Source of the DNA: Agrobacterium rosae
GTDB taxonomy: Bacteria > Pseudomonadota > Alphaproteobacteria > Rhizobiales > Rhizobiaceae
DNA length: 64,000 bases
NCBI RefSeq assembly: GCF_002915175.1
Contig: NZ_NXEJ01000007.1
Location: 62,285 to 126,284 of the forward strand
Direction: 5' to 3'
Both the position numbers and the translations under genes were made by a program. Shown here piece after piece: positions 1 through 7,868 of the stretch. Numbering within the stretch: the stretch's first letter is position 1; each line of letters starts with the position of its first letter. The notes under the pieces were generated by a model that saw only the letters and a list, made by a program, of their open reading frames with translations, did no database searches and was not told the DNA's origin.

Positions 1-1647
1 ATCCTCGACAATCAGGTTATTTCCGCACCCGTGATCCGCGAGCCGATCATTGGTGGTTCCGGCCAGATTTCCGGTAACTTCTCCGTTCAGGGCGCAAACG
101 ACCTCGCGGTCCTGCTGCGTGCCGGTGCGCTTCCTGCCACTTTGACCGTGGTCGAAGAACGCACAGTCGGTCCAAGCCTTGGTAGCGACTCGATCAATGC
201 CGGTCTGATGGCCAGCGCCATCGGTGCCATTGGCGTCGTGATCTTCATGTTCGTTTTCTACGGCTTCTTCGGCCTGCTGGCGAACATCGCGCTGATCGTC
301 AACATCGTCATGCTGCTGGCTGTGCTCAGTATCATCGGGTCGACGCTGACATTGCCGGGTATTGCCGGTATCGTTCTGACGATCGGTATGGCCGTGGATT
401 CCAACGTTCTGATCTATGAGCGTATCCGTGAAGAGGTGAGGAGCGGGAAACCGTTGATCTCATCGCTGGAGAACGGCTTTACACGCGCCTTTGCAACAAT
501 CATCGACGCCAACCTGACGACGTTGATCGTCGCCAGCGTGCTGTTCTATATGGGCACCGGCCCGGTCAAGGGCTTCGCCGTAACGCTTGCCGTCGGTATC
601 GTCACCACCGTCTTCACGGCTTACACGCTGACAGCCTGGCTGTTTGGCGTATGGGTTCGCCGTAGCCGTCCGAAGCACCTTCCGAATGGTATCCGCACCG
701 CCATATTCGACGGTAAAGACTTCCCCTTCATGCGTTATCGTCGCTACGTTTTCATCTTCACCGGTGTGGTGATGCTGGGATGTATCGGCGGTTTCGTCAC
801 CAAGGGTCTGAACCTCGGCATCGATTTCCAGGGCGGCTCGGTCATCGAAGTGAAGGCAAAGCAGGGCGATGCCGATATTGCAGATATTCGTGACCGTCTA
901 AGCCAGCTCAACCTCGGCGAAATCCAGGCGCAGGGCTTTGGAACACCACAGGACGTGTTGATCCGCATTCAGGCGCAGGAAGGCGGCGAGAATGCCGAAC
1001 AGTCTGCCATTACGCTGGTGCGTGGCGAGCTTGAGGACAAGTACGATTTCCGCCGCGTGGAAGTGGTCGGCCCCGCCGTTTCCGGTGATCTGACCTTCAC
1101 CTCCACGATTGGTATCGTTCTGGCCATGGTTGCCATCATGGGCTACATCTGGATTCGCTTCGAATGGCAGTTCGCGCTGGGTGCGATCATTTCGATGGTC
1201 CACGATGTGGTGTTCACCATCGGCCTGTTCGTCTTCCTGGGCATAGAGTTCAACCTCACCAGTATCGCGGCGATCCTGACGATCATCGGTTATTCGTTGA
1301 ACGATACCGTCGTCATCTATGACCGTATTCGTGAAAACCTACGGCGTTACAAAAAGATGCCGTTGTCGATGATCATCGACGTTTCGCTGAACCAGACCCT
1401 GTCGCGTACGATCCTGACGGGTCTGACCGTTATGCTGGCGCTGCTGTCGCTCTACCTGTTCGGCGGAGAGGTCATTCGTTCCTTCACCTTCGCCATGCTA
1501 TTCGGTGTTGGTATCGGCGTCTTCTCGTCGGTCTACATCGCAGCGCCGGTGCTGATCGCCTTCAAGCTGCGTCCAGGTGGCAATGATGCCGAAGACGATA
1601 AGGCCGATGCCAAGCGTGACGCTATCGGCGGCAAGCCCGCCGTCTGA
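1..1647 (+). CDS. secDF: Protein translocase subunit SecDF (5' truncated by window)
   Basis: Fused SecD-SecF, the RND-type membrane subunits that use the proton gradient to help SecYEG finish export. The reading frame is open from base 1, so the start lies outside the window. The SecD C-terminal half comes first, with the family stretch containing GMAVDSNVLIYERIREE. The SecF half follows, with the periplasmic part near GIDFQGGSVIEVK and the closing motif SLNDTVVIYDRIREN. Each half has a block of hydrophobic helices. The tail is charged. The stop overlaps the next start by one base, so translational coupling is likely. Confidence 0.97.
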   Translation: MLDNQVISAPVIREPIIGGSGQISGNFSVQGANDLAVLLRAGALPATLTVVEERTVGPSLGSDSINAGLMASAIGAIGVVIFMFVFYGFFGLLANIALIVNIVMLLAVLSIIGSTLTLPGIAGIVLTIGMAVDSNVLIYERIREEVRSGKPLISSLENGFTRAFATIIDANLTTLIVASVLFYMGTGPVKGFAVTLAVGIVTTVFTAYTLTAWLFGVWVRRSRPKHLPNGIRTAIFDGKDFPFMRYRRYVFIFTGVVMLGCIGGFVTKGLNLGIDFQGGSVIEVKAKQGDADIADIRDRLSQLNLGEIQAQGFGTPQDVLIRIQAQEGGENAEQSAITLVRGELEDKYDFRRVEVVGPAVSGDLTFTSTIGIVLAMVAIMGYIWIRFEWQFALGAIISMVHDVVFTIGLFVFLGIEFNLTSIAAILTIIGYSLNDTVVIYDRIRENLRRYKKMPLSMIIDVSLNQTLSRTILTGLTVMLALLSLYLFGGEVIRSFTFAMLFGVGIGVFSSVYIAAPVLIAFKLRPGGNDAEDDKADAKRDAIGGKPAV

Positions 1648-2039
1648 TGGCAAGTGGTATAGAAATACGCCCGGCCCATTTTCCCGGCCGGGCACCCATC
1701 GATGCCTATGGCAATTACGGGTTTCGTTTTGCCGACATGTCGCATCGCGGTTCGCTTCTTTGTCTGCCCTCCGGCATTCACGGCTGGAGCGTTGACGACG
1801 CAACAAAGCTGGCCGTCGAAGACATCTCCAAGGTTATCGAGCAAGCCGGTGACATTGAGTTTCTGTTGATCGGCACTGGCGATTCCATGCGCGTTATTCC
1901 AAAAGAGCTGAGAGCAGCTTTGAAGGAAGCCGGTATTTCCGCCGATTCGATGAGCACCGGTGCGGCAGTGCGGACCTACAACATCATGCTTTCGGAATCC
2001 CGCGCCGTTGCGGCAGCACTGATTGCCGTCGAAGGCTGA
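1647..2039 (+). CDS. Mth938-like domain protein (NDUFAF3-type)
   Basis: A 130-residue single-domain protein of the Mth938/DUF498 family. Signs are the GRAPIDAYGNYGFRFADM stretch near the start, the LCLPSGIHGW segment and the closing MLSESRAVAAALIAVEG helix. The start ATG shares its A with the secDF stop. Human NDUFAF3, a respiratory complex I assembly factor, belongs to this family, and the placement beside secDF is a known alphaproteobacterial arrangement. A complex I role here is inference from family and context; no catalytic residues can be named. Confidence 0.85.
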   Translation: MASGIEIRPAHFPGRAPIDAYGNYGFRFADMSHRGSLLCLPSGIHGWSVDDATKLAVEDISKVIEQAGDIEFLLIGTGDSMRVIPKELRAALKEAGISADSMSTGAAVRTYNIMLSESRAVAAALIAVEG

Positions 2040-2053
2040 AAGAGCGAATAGTC

Positions 2054-2902
2054 ATGGCGGAACAGATGGCGGACAAGGATACGTGCCTGACCATGTTGCG
2101 TGATCTGGATCGCGATCGCTATCTCGCATGCCTTCTTTCGCCGGAAGACAAACGCCCGGCACTCGCGGCACTTTACGCGTTCAATGCTGAAATCGCCCGA
2201 ATTCGTGATCTTGTCCGCGAGCCGCTTCCCGGTGAAGTGCGGATGCAGTGGTGGCGTGATCTCCTCGAAGGCACGCCGCATGGCGAAAGTCTGGCAAATC
2301 CCGTTGCTGCAGCGCTTTTAAACGCGATCGACACACATAATCTTCCGCGCAAGACCTTGATCGATATGATCGAGGCGCGGATTTTCGACCTTTACGATGA
2401 CGTTTTTGAAGATCGCAATGCTTTGGAAGGCTATGCCGGGGAAACGGCGTCAGCGCTGATCCAACTCGCCAGCATAGTGCTGTCTCCCGCAGATGCGGTG
2501 ACCAGTGCGTCAGCCGCGGGCCATGCGGGTGTGGCGCAGGCCATGGCTGGTATGCTGCTGTTGATGCCGCTGCACAGGCGGCGAGGGCAGGTTTATATTC
2601 CACTCGATATGCTCGCCGCGGCCGGTCTGGACCGGGAGAGTTTTCTGGAAGGTAAGGATACGGCGCGGATCGCTGTTGCCATCGAGATATTCTGTGTGCA
2701 TGCGCTGGATCATTTGAAGAAAGCCCGGCAGGGAGAGATACCGAGAGCCGTTTTTCCGGCGTTCATTCCGGTGTCTCTGGCCGGTCGTGTGATTGGAGAT
2801 GCGAGGCGGGCAGGGGCTGATCTGTTTGAGCAGGATATCCAGCCCTCTCAGCTTCGCCGCCAGTGGCTGCTCGGGAAATCCTCATTCCTGCGACGGTTTT
2901 GA
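2054..2902 (+). CDS. Squalene/phytoene synthase family protein (NDUFAF6-like)
   Basis: 282 residues of the trans-isoprenyl synthase fold. The N-terminal part reads RDRYLACLLSPEDKRPALAA and continues into ARIRDLV, then VRMQWWRDLLEG. The aspartate-rich substrate motifs of true phytoene synthases look weak, and no carotenoid genes are nearby. Together with the preceding Mth938 protein and secDF, this fits the NDUFAF6-like branch linked to complex I assembly better than pigment synthesis. It starts 14 bases after the previous stop, so one transcript is likely. Function is inferred. Confidence 0.8.
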   Translation: MAEQMADKDTCLTMLRDLDRDRYLACLLSPEDKRPALAALYAFNAEIARIRDLVREPLPGEVRMQWWRDLLEGTPHGESLANPVAAALLNAIDTHNLPRKTLIDMIEARIFDLYDDVFEDRNALEGYAGETASALIQLASIVLSPADAVTSASAAGHAGVAQAMAGMLLLMPLHRRRGQVYIPLDMLAAAGLDRESFLEGKDTARIAVAIEIFCVHALDHLKKARQGEIPRAVFPAFIPVSLAGRVIGDARRAGADLFEQDIQPSQLRRQWLLGKSSFLRRF

Positions 2903-2995
2903 CAGGCTCAATATTCGCGCAAGGCTTGGTGGTTAAGAACCGGCACTTATGAGAGTGTCACGTCCCATCAAGAACAGCCGCACGGAGCGACGTCT

Positions 2996-3493
2996 ATGAA
3001 CCCCGCAATCTGGATCGTCATTCTCTTTCCTGTCGGCATGCTTGGCTATTACCTGTTGCGCATGAGGCGGGATCCCGACGAGGACGATCGTCACGATACG
3101 GGGCAGGCGATCCTTGATTTCGCACGGGCCTTTCCCACAGAAGCAATTCGTAGTCTGCACATGACCATTGATGGAAATGCCGTGTTCGTGCGTTTGCATG
3201 ACAACAAGGCCGGGTTCATGCGCAACATGGGCAAGCACCACGCCTGCATGCTGCTTGATCCGGAGCGTATTCAGGTGGAGCATCTGGAGACCGGTGACGG
3301 CTTCGTGGTGACCTTTATAGACACACCAAAATACAGCGGTGCCTACCGGTTCAAAACGGTGGGAGAAGCCGCGGAAGTCTCGCTATGGCTGCTCGGCAGC
3401 TATCTGGAAGCTGCCGAAATTGATCCAGCCGCGCCCACTCGTCAGGCAGCCGAAACGCCCGATTCGACGCCGTCTCCATCTGCCTCCACCTGA
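2996..3493 (+). CDS. Membrane-anchored protein of unknown function
   Basis: 165 residues, not recognised beyond rhizobial hypothetical proteins. Residues 4-22 form one hydrophobic helix ([19 protein letters not shown]), followed by a charged [11 protein letters not shown] segment and a soluble domain, and a Pro/Ser/Thr-rich tail. Probably an inner-membrane-anchored protein with a cytoplasmic or periplasmic domain. Its last 52 bases overlap the 3' end of trmFO on the other strand, so the two genes converge. It may continue the transcript from secDF, but 93 bases separate it from the previous gene. Confidence 0.7.
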   Translation: MNPAIWIVILFPVGMLGYYLLRMRRDPDEDDRHDTGQAILDFARAFPTEAIRSLHMTIDGNAVFVRLHDNKAGFMRNMGKHHACMLLDPERIQVEHLETGDGFVVTFIDTPKYSGAYRFKTVGEAAEVSLWLLGSYLEAAEIDPAAPTRQAAETPDSTPSPSAST

Positions 3494-4914
3494 GCGAAGA
3501 CAGGCGCTGGAACACCAAGCCAGGCGGCGCAATCCGTCAGCGCGCGCACGGCCATCAACTGGCGTTTCATGATGGTCTTGTCTTTACCGCGGAAGCGCTT
3601 GACGCCTTCCGGCTTGACGATGGAGCCGGGTTCCAGATCGGGGAACAATCCAAAATTGACGTTCATTGGCTGGAAGGAGCGCTTGCCCGGTTCTTCGTCG
3701 GTTGACAGGTGGCCGCCTGTGATGTGGCTCAGCAGTGCGCCCAGCGCGGTCGTGGCCGGAGGCAGGTTGACCTGCTCACCCTTGCGCTCCGCACTGGCGA
3801 AACGCCCCGTCAGAAGACCGATCGATGCGCTCTCCACATAGCCTTCGCAGCCGGTGATCTGACCGGCGAACCGTACGGATGGGCGCGATTTCAGTCTCAG
3901 AGACGGATCCAGCAGGCGCGGCGAATCGATATAGGTATTGCGATGCAGGCCACCGAGTCGCGCAAATTCGGCATTTTCCAATCCCGGAATCATGCGGAAA
4001 ATATCCGCCTGTGTGCCGTATTTCAGCTTCGTCTGGAACCCGACCATATTGTAGAGCGTGCCAAGCGCATTGTCCTGCCGAAGCTGGACGACGGCATAGG
4101 CCTTGACGGTTGGGTTATGAGAATTGGTCAGGCCCATGGGCTTCATCGGGCCATGGCGCAACGTTTCGCGTCCGCGCTCCGCCATGATCTCGATAGGCAG
4201 GCAGCCATCAAAATAAGGCGTGCCTTCCCATTCCTTGAAGCCCACCGTATCACCGGCCACAAGTGCGTCGATGAAGGCGTTGTACTGCTCCTGATCGAGC
4301 GGGCAGTTGATATAGTCTTTGCCGTTACCGCTAGGGCCGACCTTGTCGTAGCGCGACTGGTACCAGCAGATATCCATATTGATGCTGTCACGGTGGACGA
4401 TGGGAGCGATAGCGTCGAAAAAGGCCAGCGCATCCTCGCCGGTCTCGGCCTGAATGGATGCAGCAAGAGCGGGTGAGGTCAGCGGTCCAGTCGCGATGAT
4501 TGTGTTGTCCCACTCCTTCGGCGGCAGGCCGGAAATTTCCTCTCGGACTACAGTCACCAGCGGATGCGCTTCGAGTGCCGCCGTCACCGCTTCGGCAAAG
4601 CCATCGCGGTCCACGGCAAGTGCGCTACCGGCCGGCACCTTGTGTTTGTCGGCGCATGCCATGATCAGCGAACCCGCAAGCCGCATTTCCGCATGGATGA
4701 CGCCAACGGCATTGGCTGTCGCGTCGTCGGATCGGAAGGAATTTGAACAAACGAGTTCCGCCAGCGAATCGCCCTGATGCGCATCCGTGCCGCGCACGCC
4801 GCGCATCTCATGCAAAATAACGGGAATGCCAGCCTGGGCAATCTGCCAAGCGGCCTCTGAACCGGCCAGGCCACCGCCGATGACGTGAATGGGAGAATAG
4901 GTCTTGTCTTGCAT
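3442..4914 (-). CDS. trmFO: Folate/FAD-dependent tRNA (uracil-54-C5) methyltransferase TrmFO
   Basis: Makes ribothymidine at position 54 of tRNA using methylenetetrahydrofolate and FAD (formerly Gid). The start used, [15 protein letters not shown], sits just before the FAD dinucleotide motif [11 protein letters not shown]; an in-frame ATG 36 bases upstream gives an unlikely extension. Other family stretches are [11 protein letters not shown]-like near residue 65 and the [10 protein letters not shown] segment near residue 420. Length is 490 residues, a little long because of a low-complexity tail ([15 protein letters not shown]) that overlaps the convergent gene by 52 bases. Confidence 0.95.
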   Translation of the reverse strand: MQDKTYSPIHVIGGGLAGSEAAWQIAQAGIPVILHEMRGVRGTDAHQGDSLAELVCSNSFRSDDATANAVGVIHAEMRLAGSLIMACADKHKVPAGSALAVDRDGFAEAVTAALEAHPLVTVVREEISGLPPKEWDNTIIATGPLTSPALAASIQAETGEDALAFFDAIAPIVHRDSINMDICWYQSRYDKVGPSGNGKDYINCPLDQEQYNAFIDALVAGDTVGFKEWEGTPYFDGCLPIEIMAERGRETLRHGPMKPMGLTNSHNPTVKAYAVVQLRQDNALGTLYNMVGFQTKLKYGTQADIFRMIPGLENAEFARLGGLHRNTYIDSPRLLDPSLRLKSRPSVRFAGQITGCEGYVESASIGLLTGRFASAERKGEQVNLPPATTALGALLSHITGGHLSTDEEPGKRSFQPMNVNFGLFPDLEPGSIVKPEGVKRFRGKDKTIMKRQLMAVRALTDCAAWLGVPAPVFAQVEADGDGVESGVSAA

Positions 4915-5080
4915 CGCGCACTCGCACCGCCACGCAGCACTGGAGTGCATTCAGGCGGACATGTTTGTGTGGTTTGAAAGCCGGTCCTTTTCAGGAGGCA
5001 ATTTTGCGGATGCACTACCACGGGAGAGGGTGGAGGCCAAACTTTTTCGGTGATGGTAGTGGGAGCACGGAACGATAAGG

Positions 5081-5166
5081 CCGTCACCCTCGGGCTTGTC
5101 CCGAGGGTCTATCCACGTTGAATGTTGGGGTTCTTCAGATCCTCGGGTCAAGCCCGAGGATGACGG
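5081..5166. repeat. RIME-like intergenic palindromic element
   Basis: Two stem-loops in a row: CCCTCGGGCTTGTCCCGAGGG at 5087-5107 and CCTCGGGTCAAGCCCGAGG about 50 bases later. The outer ends (CCGTCA and TGACGG) also pair, so the whole element is one large inverted repeat. This matches the layout of rhizobial intergenic mosaic elements. It lies between the GcvT-like gene and trmFO, both on the minus strand, where it could stabilise or end the transcript. The naming rests on memory of the family. Confidence 0.7.
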
Positions 5167-5188
5167 ACTTAGGCGAGGTGCAACAGAC

Positions 5189-7702
5189 CTAAGCCCGCAG
5201 CACCACGTTGTCAGGGTCGAACGGGCTTTCGCCGACGACTTCCGCATCATAGAGATCGCCGAGAATCTTGATCTTGAGCTTCGTGCCGATGGCTGAGTGA
5301 TCTGGCGATAGCATCGCAAGTGCCAGCGACTTGCCAATACGCCAGCCGAAGCCGCCGGAGGTGGCGCGACCGACGACCTCGCCTGTGGCGTCGTATATCG
5401 CTTCCGAGCCGCGCGTATCGACCGTTGTATTTCCTGTCACCACGAGTGTCGAGAAAATCCACTTCAGGCCCTGTTCCTTGCCAGCCACCACGGCATCACG
5501 GCCGATGAACTGTTTTTCCGGCTTGATGAAGCGGTCGAGGCCTGACGTGTAGGCGTTATATTCGACGGAGAGTTCGCGGCCCATGTTGCGGTAGGATTTT
5601 TCCAGCGACATGGAGACCATCGCACGAATGCCGAAAGGCTTGATGCCGAATTCGGCACCGGCTTCCATCAGGCGGTCGAAGATATAGGTCTGCATTTCGA
5701 TTGGGTGATGCAGTTCCCAGCCAAGCTCGCCGACGAAGTTGACGCGCAGTGCATGGGCCGTTGCCACGCCAACCGAGATTTCCTTGGCGGTCAGCCACGG
5801 GAAATCCTTGTTGTCGAGGCTTGTGCGGGTCAGCTTTTTCAACACCTCACGGGACTTGGGGCCGGCCAGCGCCAGTACGCCGTATTTCTGCGTAATCGGC
5901 TGCAACACGACGGAGCCATCGGTCGGCGCAAGGCGTCTCAAGACGTCATGGTCATGGGTTTCCAGACCACCGGCGGAGACGAGGTAGAAACGGCCCGGTG
6001 CCCATTCATAGACCGTGAACTCCGCCTTCACGCCGCCATCCTTTGTCAGAAGGTGCGTCAGCGCGATGCGTCCACGTTTCTTGGGAATGGCGTTGGCGAG
6101 GATCGAGTCCAGCCATGTGCGTGCGCCGGGGCCGGCGACTTCCATCTTGGCGAAGGCCGACATATCCAGCACGCCGACATTTTCGTGGACGTGTTTCACC
6201 TCATTGCCGACATGCTCGAAATAATTCGAACGGCGGAACGACCATTTTTCGACGATGCGGCCATCATCCAGAGCAGGCGCGTGGTTGTGGTTGGTGATGA
6301 CGTCAGCCCCGACGCCGAGCTCCTCAGGCTTCAATGAGTAACCTTCCGGCACGAACCAATTGGCGCGCTCCCAGCCATAGACGGAGCCGAAGACACCGCC
6401 GAGCTTCTTCAAGCGATCATAGATCGGTGTCGTCTTAAGGGGGCGGGCGGCGGAGCGTTCTTCATCCGGATAGTGCATGGTGAAAACGTTGGCATATGCT
6501 TCTTCGTTCTTTGCGATGAGGTAGCCTTCTGTCGCGTAGGGGCCGAAGCGGCGCGGATCGACACCCATCAGGTCGAGCGTCGGTTCGCCATCGACAATCC
6601 ATTCCGCCAGCTGCCAGCCAGCGCCACCAGCGGCGGTGATGCCGAAAGAGTGACCTTCGTTTAGCCAGAAATTCTTGAGGCCGGGGGCAGGGCCGATAAT
6701 CGGGTTACCGTCGGGTGTGTAGGCGATGGCGCCGTTATAAACTTTCTTGATGCCGACTTCGCCAAAGGCAGGAACGCGGGCAATAGCCGCTTCGATATGC
6801 GGCATCAGCCGGTCGAGCTCTTCCTGGAACAGCTCGTATTCGCTCTGGTCCGAGGGACCATCGACATAACAGACGGGTGCGCCGACCTCGTAGGGACCAA
6901 GAATGAGGCCGCCTGCTTCTTCGCGCATATACCAGGCGCTATCGGATTCGCGCAGAACACCCATCTCCGGCAGGCCCTGTTTGCGACGTTCCAGAATGGC
7001 CGGGTGCGGTTCGGTGACGATATATTGGTGCTCGACCGGAATGACGGGAATGTTAATGCCCACCATTTCACCGGTCTTGCGGGCGAAGTTGCCGGTACAG
7101 GAAATGACGTGCTCGGCAATGATCTCGCCCTTATCCGTCGTCACCTTCCAGTGACCATCATCAAGCTGCTCCAGCGCGGTGACTGACGTGTTGCGATAGA
7201 TGGTAGCCCCACGGTCGCGCGCGCCCTTGGCAAGCGCCTGCGTGAGGTCTGCTGGCTGGATGTAGCCATCGTCAGGGTGCTGGATCGCGCCGAGCAGACC
7301 ATCGGTCTCGCACAGCGGCCAGACCTCTTTGACCTCTTCCGGTGTCAGCATCTTGACGTTGACGCCGATGGTTTCGGCAATGCCGGCGTAATACATGTAT
7401 TCGTCCCAGCGATCCTTGGTGCGGGCGAGACGAATATTGGAGACCTTGGAGAAGCCGACATTCATGCCGGTTTCTTCCTGAAGCTCCTCGTAGAACTTCA
7501 CCGAATATTTGTGGATCTGGCCAACGGAATAGCTCATGTTGAACAGGGGCAGCAGGCCTGCGGCATGCCAGGTGGACCCGGATGTCAACTCCTTGCGCTC
7601 GATCAGAACAGCATCGCTCCAGCCCTTCCTGGCCAGATGATAGAGCGTCGAAACACCGACGACGCCGCCACCGATCACCACCGCCCGCGCATGTGTCTTC
7701 AT
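5189..7702 (-). CDS. FAD-dependent dimethylglycine/sarcosine dehydrogenase-like protein (GcvT family)
   Basis: 837 residues with a DAO-type FAD domain (about 6-370), the FAO_M central segment, and GcvT plus GcvT C-terminal domains (about 430-830). The FAD motif VIGGGVVGVSTLYHLA is near the start. The STWHAAGL segment holds the histidine that carries FAD covalently in dimethylglycine dehydrogenases. The C-terminal half binds folate in this family and accepts the one-carbon unit. It probably demethylates an N-methylated glycine derivative; the exact substrate cannot be read. It stands alone, separated from the MscS gene upstream by two hairpins. Confidence 0.88.
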   Translation of the reverse strand: MKTHARAVVIGGGVVGVSTLYHLARKGWSDAVLIERKELTSGSTWHAAGLLPLFNMSYSVGQIHKYSVKFYEELQEETGMNVGFSKVSNIRLARTKDRWDEYMYYAGIAETIGVNVKMLTPEEVKEVWPLCETDGLLGAIQHPDDGYIQPADLTQALAKGARDRGATIYRNTSVTALEQLDDGHWKVTTDKGEIIAEHVISCTGNFARKTGEMVGINIPVIPVEHQYIVTEPHPAILERRKQGLPEMGVLRESDSAWYMREEAGGLILGPYEVGAPVCYVDGPSDQSEYELFQEELDRLMPHIEAAIARVPAFGEVGIKKVYNGAIAYTPDGNPIIGPAPGLKNFWLNEGHSFGITAAGGAGWQLAEWIVDGEPTLDLMGVDPRRFGPYATEGYLIAKNEEAYANVFTMHYPDEERSAARPLKTTPIYDRLKKLGGVFGSVYGWERANWFVPEGYSLKPEELGVGADVITNHNHAPALDDGRIVEKWSFRRSNYFEHVGNEVKHVHENVGVLDMSAFAKMEVAGPGARTWLDSILANAIPKKRGRIALTHLLTKDGGVKAEFTVYEWAPGRFYLVSAGGLETHDHDVLRRLAPTDGSVVLQPITQKYGVLALAGPKSREVLKKLTRTSLDNKDFPWLTAKEISVGVATAHALRVNFVGELGWELHHPIEMQTYIFDRLMEAGAEFGIKPFGIRAMVSMSLEKSYRNMGRELSVEYNAYTSGLDRFIKPEKQFIGRDAVVAGKEQGLKWIFSTLVVTGNTTVDTRGSEAIYDATGEVVGRATSGGFGWRIGKSLALAMLSPDHSAIGTKLKIKILGDLYDAEVVGESPFDPDNVVLRA

Positions 7703-7728
7703 GATGCAAGTCCCCTTAAGGCATTTTT

Positions 7729-7745
7729 GCCCGCTTTATGCGGGC
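7729..7745 (-). terminator. Short GC-rich hairpin upstream of the GcvT-like gene
   Basis: GCCCGC-TTTAT-GCGGGC, a 6 bp stem with T-rich flanks on both sides (ATTTTT before, TTTATC after). It lies between the end of the MscS gene and the start of the GcvT-like gene, both minus strand. It may be a second, weaker terminator or an early hairpin of the downstream leader. Confidence 0.4.
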
Positions 7746-7813
7746 TTTATCGAACCAGTTTGGGCCAGACTATGCAATGTCGCACCGTTGCTCAAACGCC
7801 TGATTACGACATG

Positions 7814-7844
7814 CAAAAGGCTCGCCGCGACGGCGAGCCTTTTG
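7814..7844 (-). terminator. Rho-independent terminator of the MscS gene
   Basis: Near-perfect inverted repeat CAAAAGGCTCGCCG / CGGCGAGCCTTTTG, 25 bases past the MscS stop on the minus strand. The A/T arms at both ends supply the U-run in either direction. Confidence 0.8.
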
Positions 7845-7868
7845 ACGTTTTTCAATTGCGGGACGGTG

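Noticed and set aside
3709-4476. 255-codon plus-strand frame inside trmFO
   Set aside because: trmFO in the other strand is a clear family member over the whole stretch; the frame is a GC-rich shadow.
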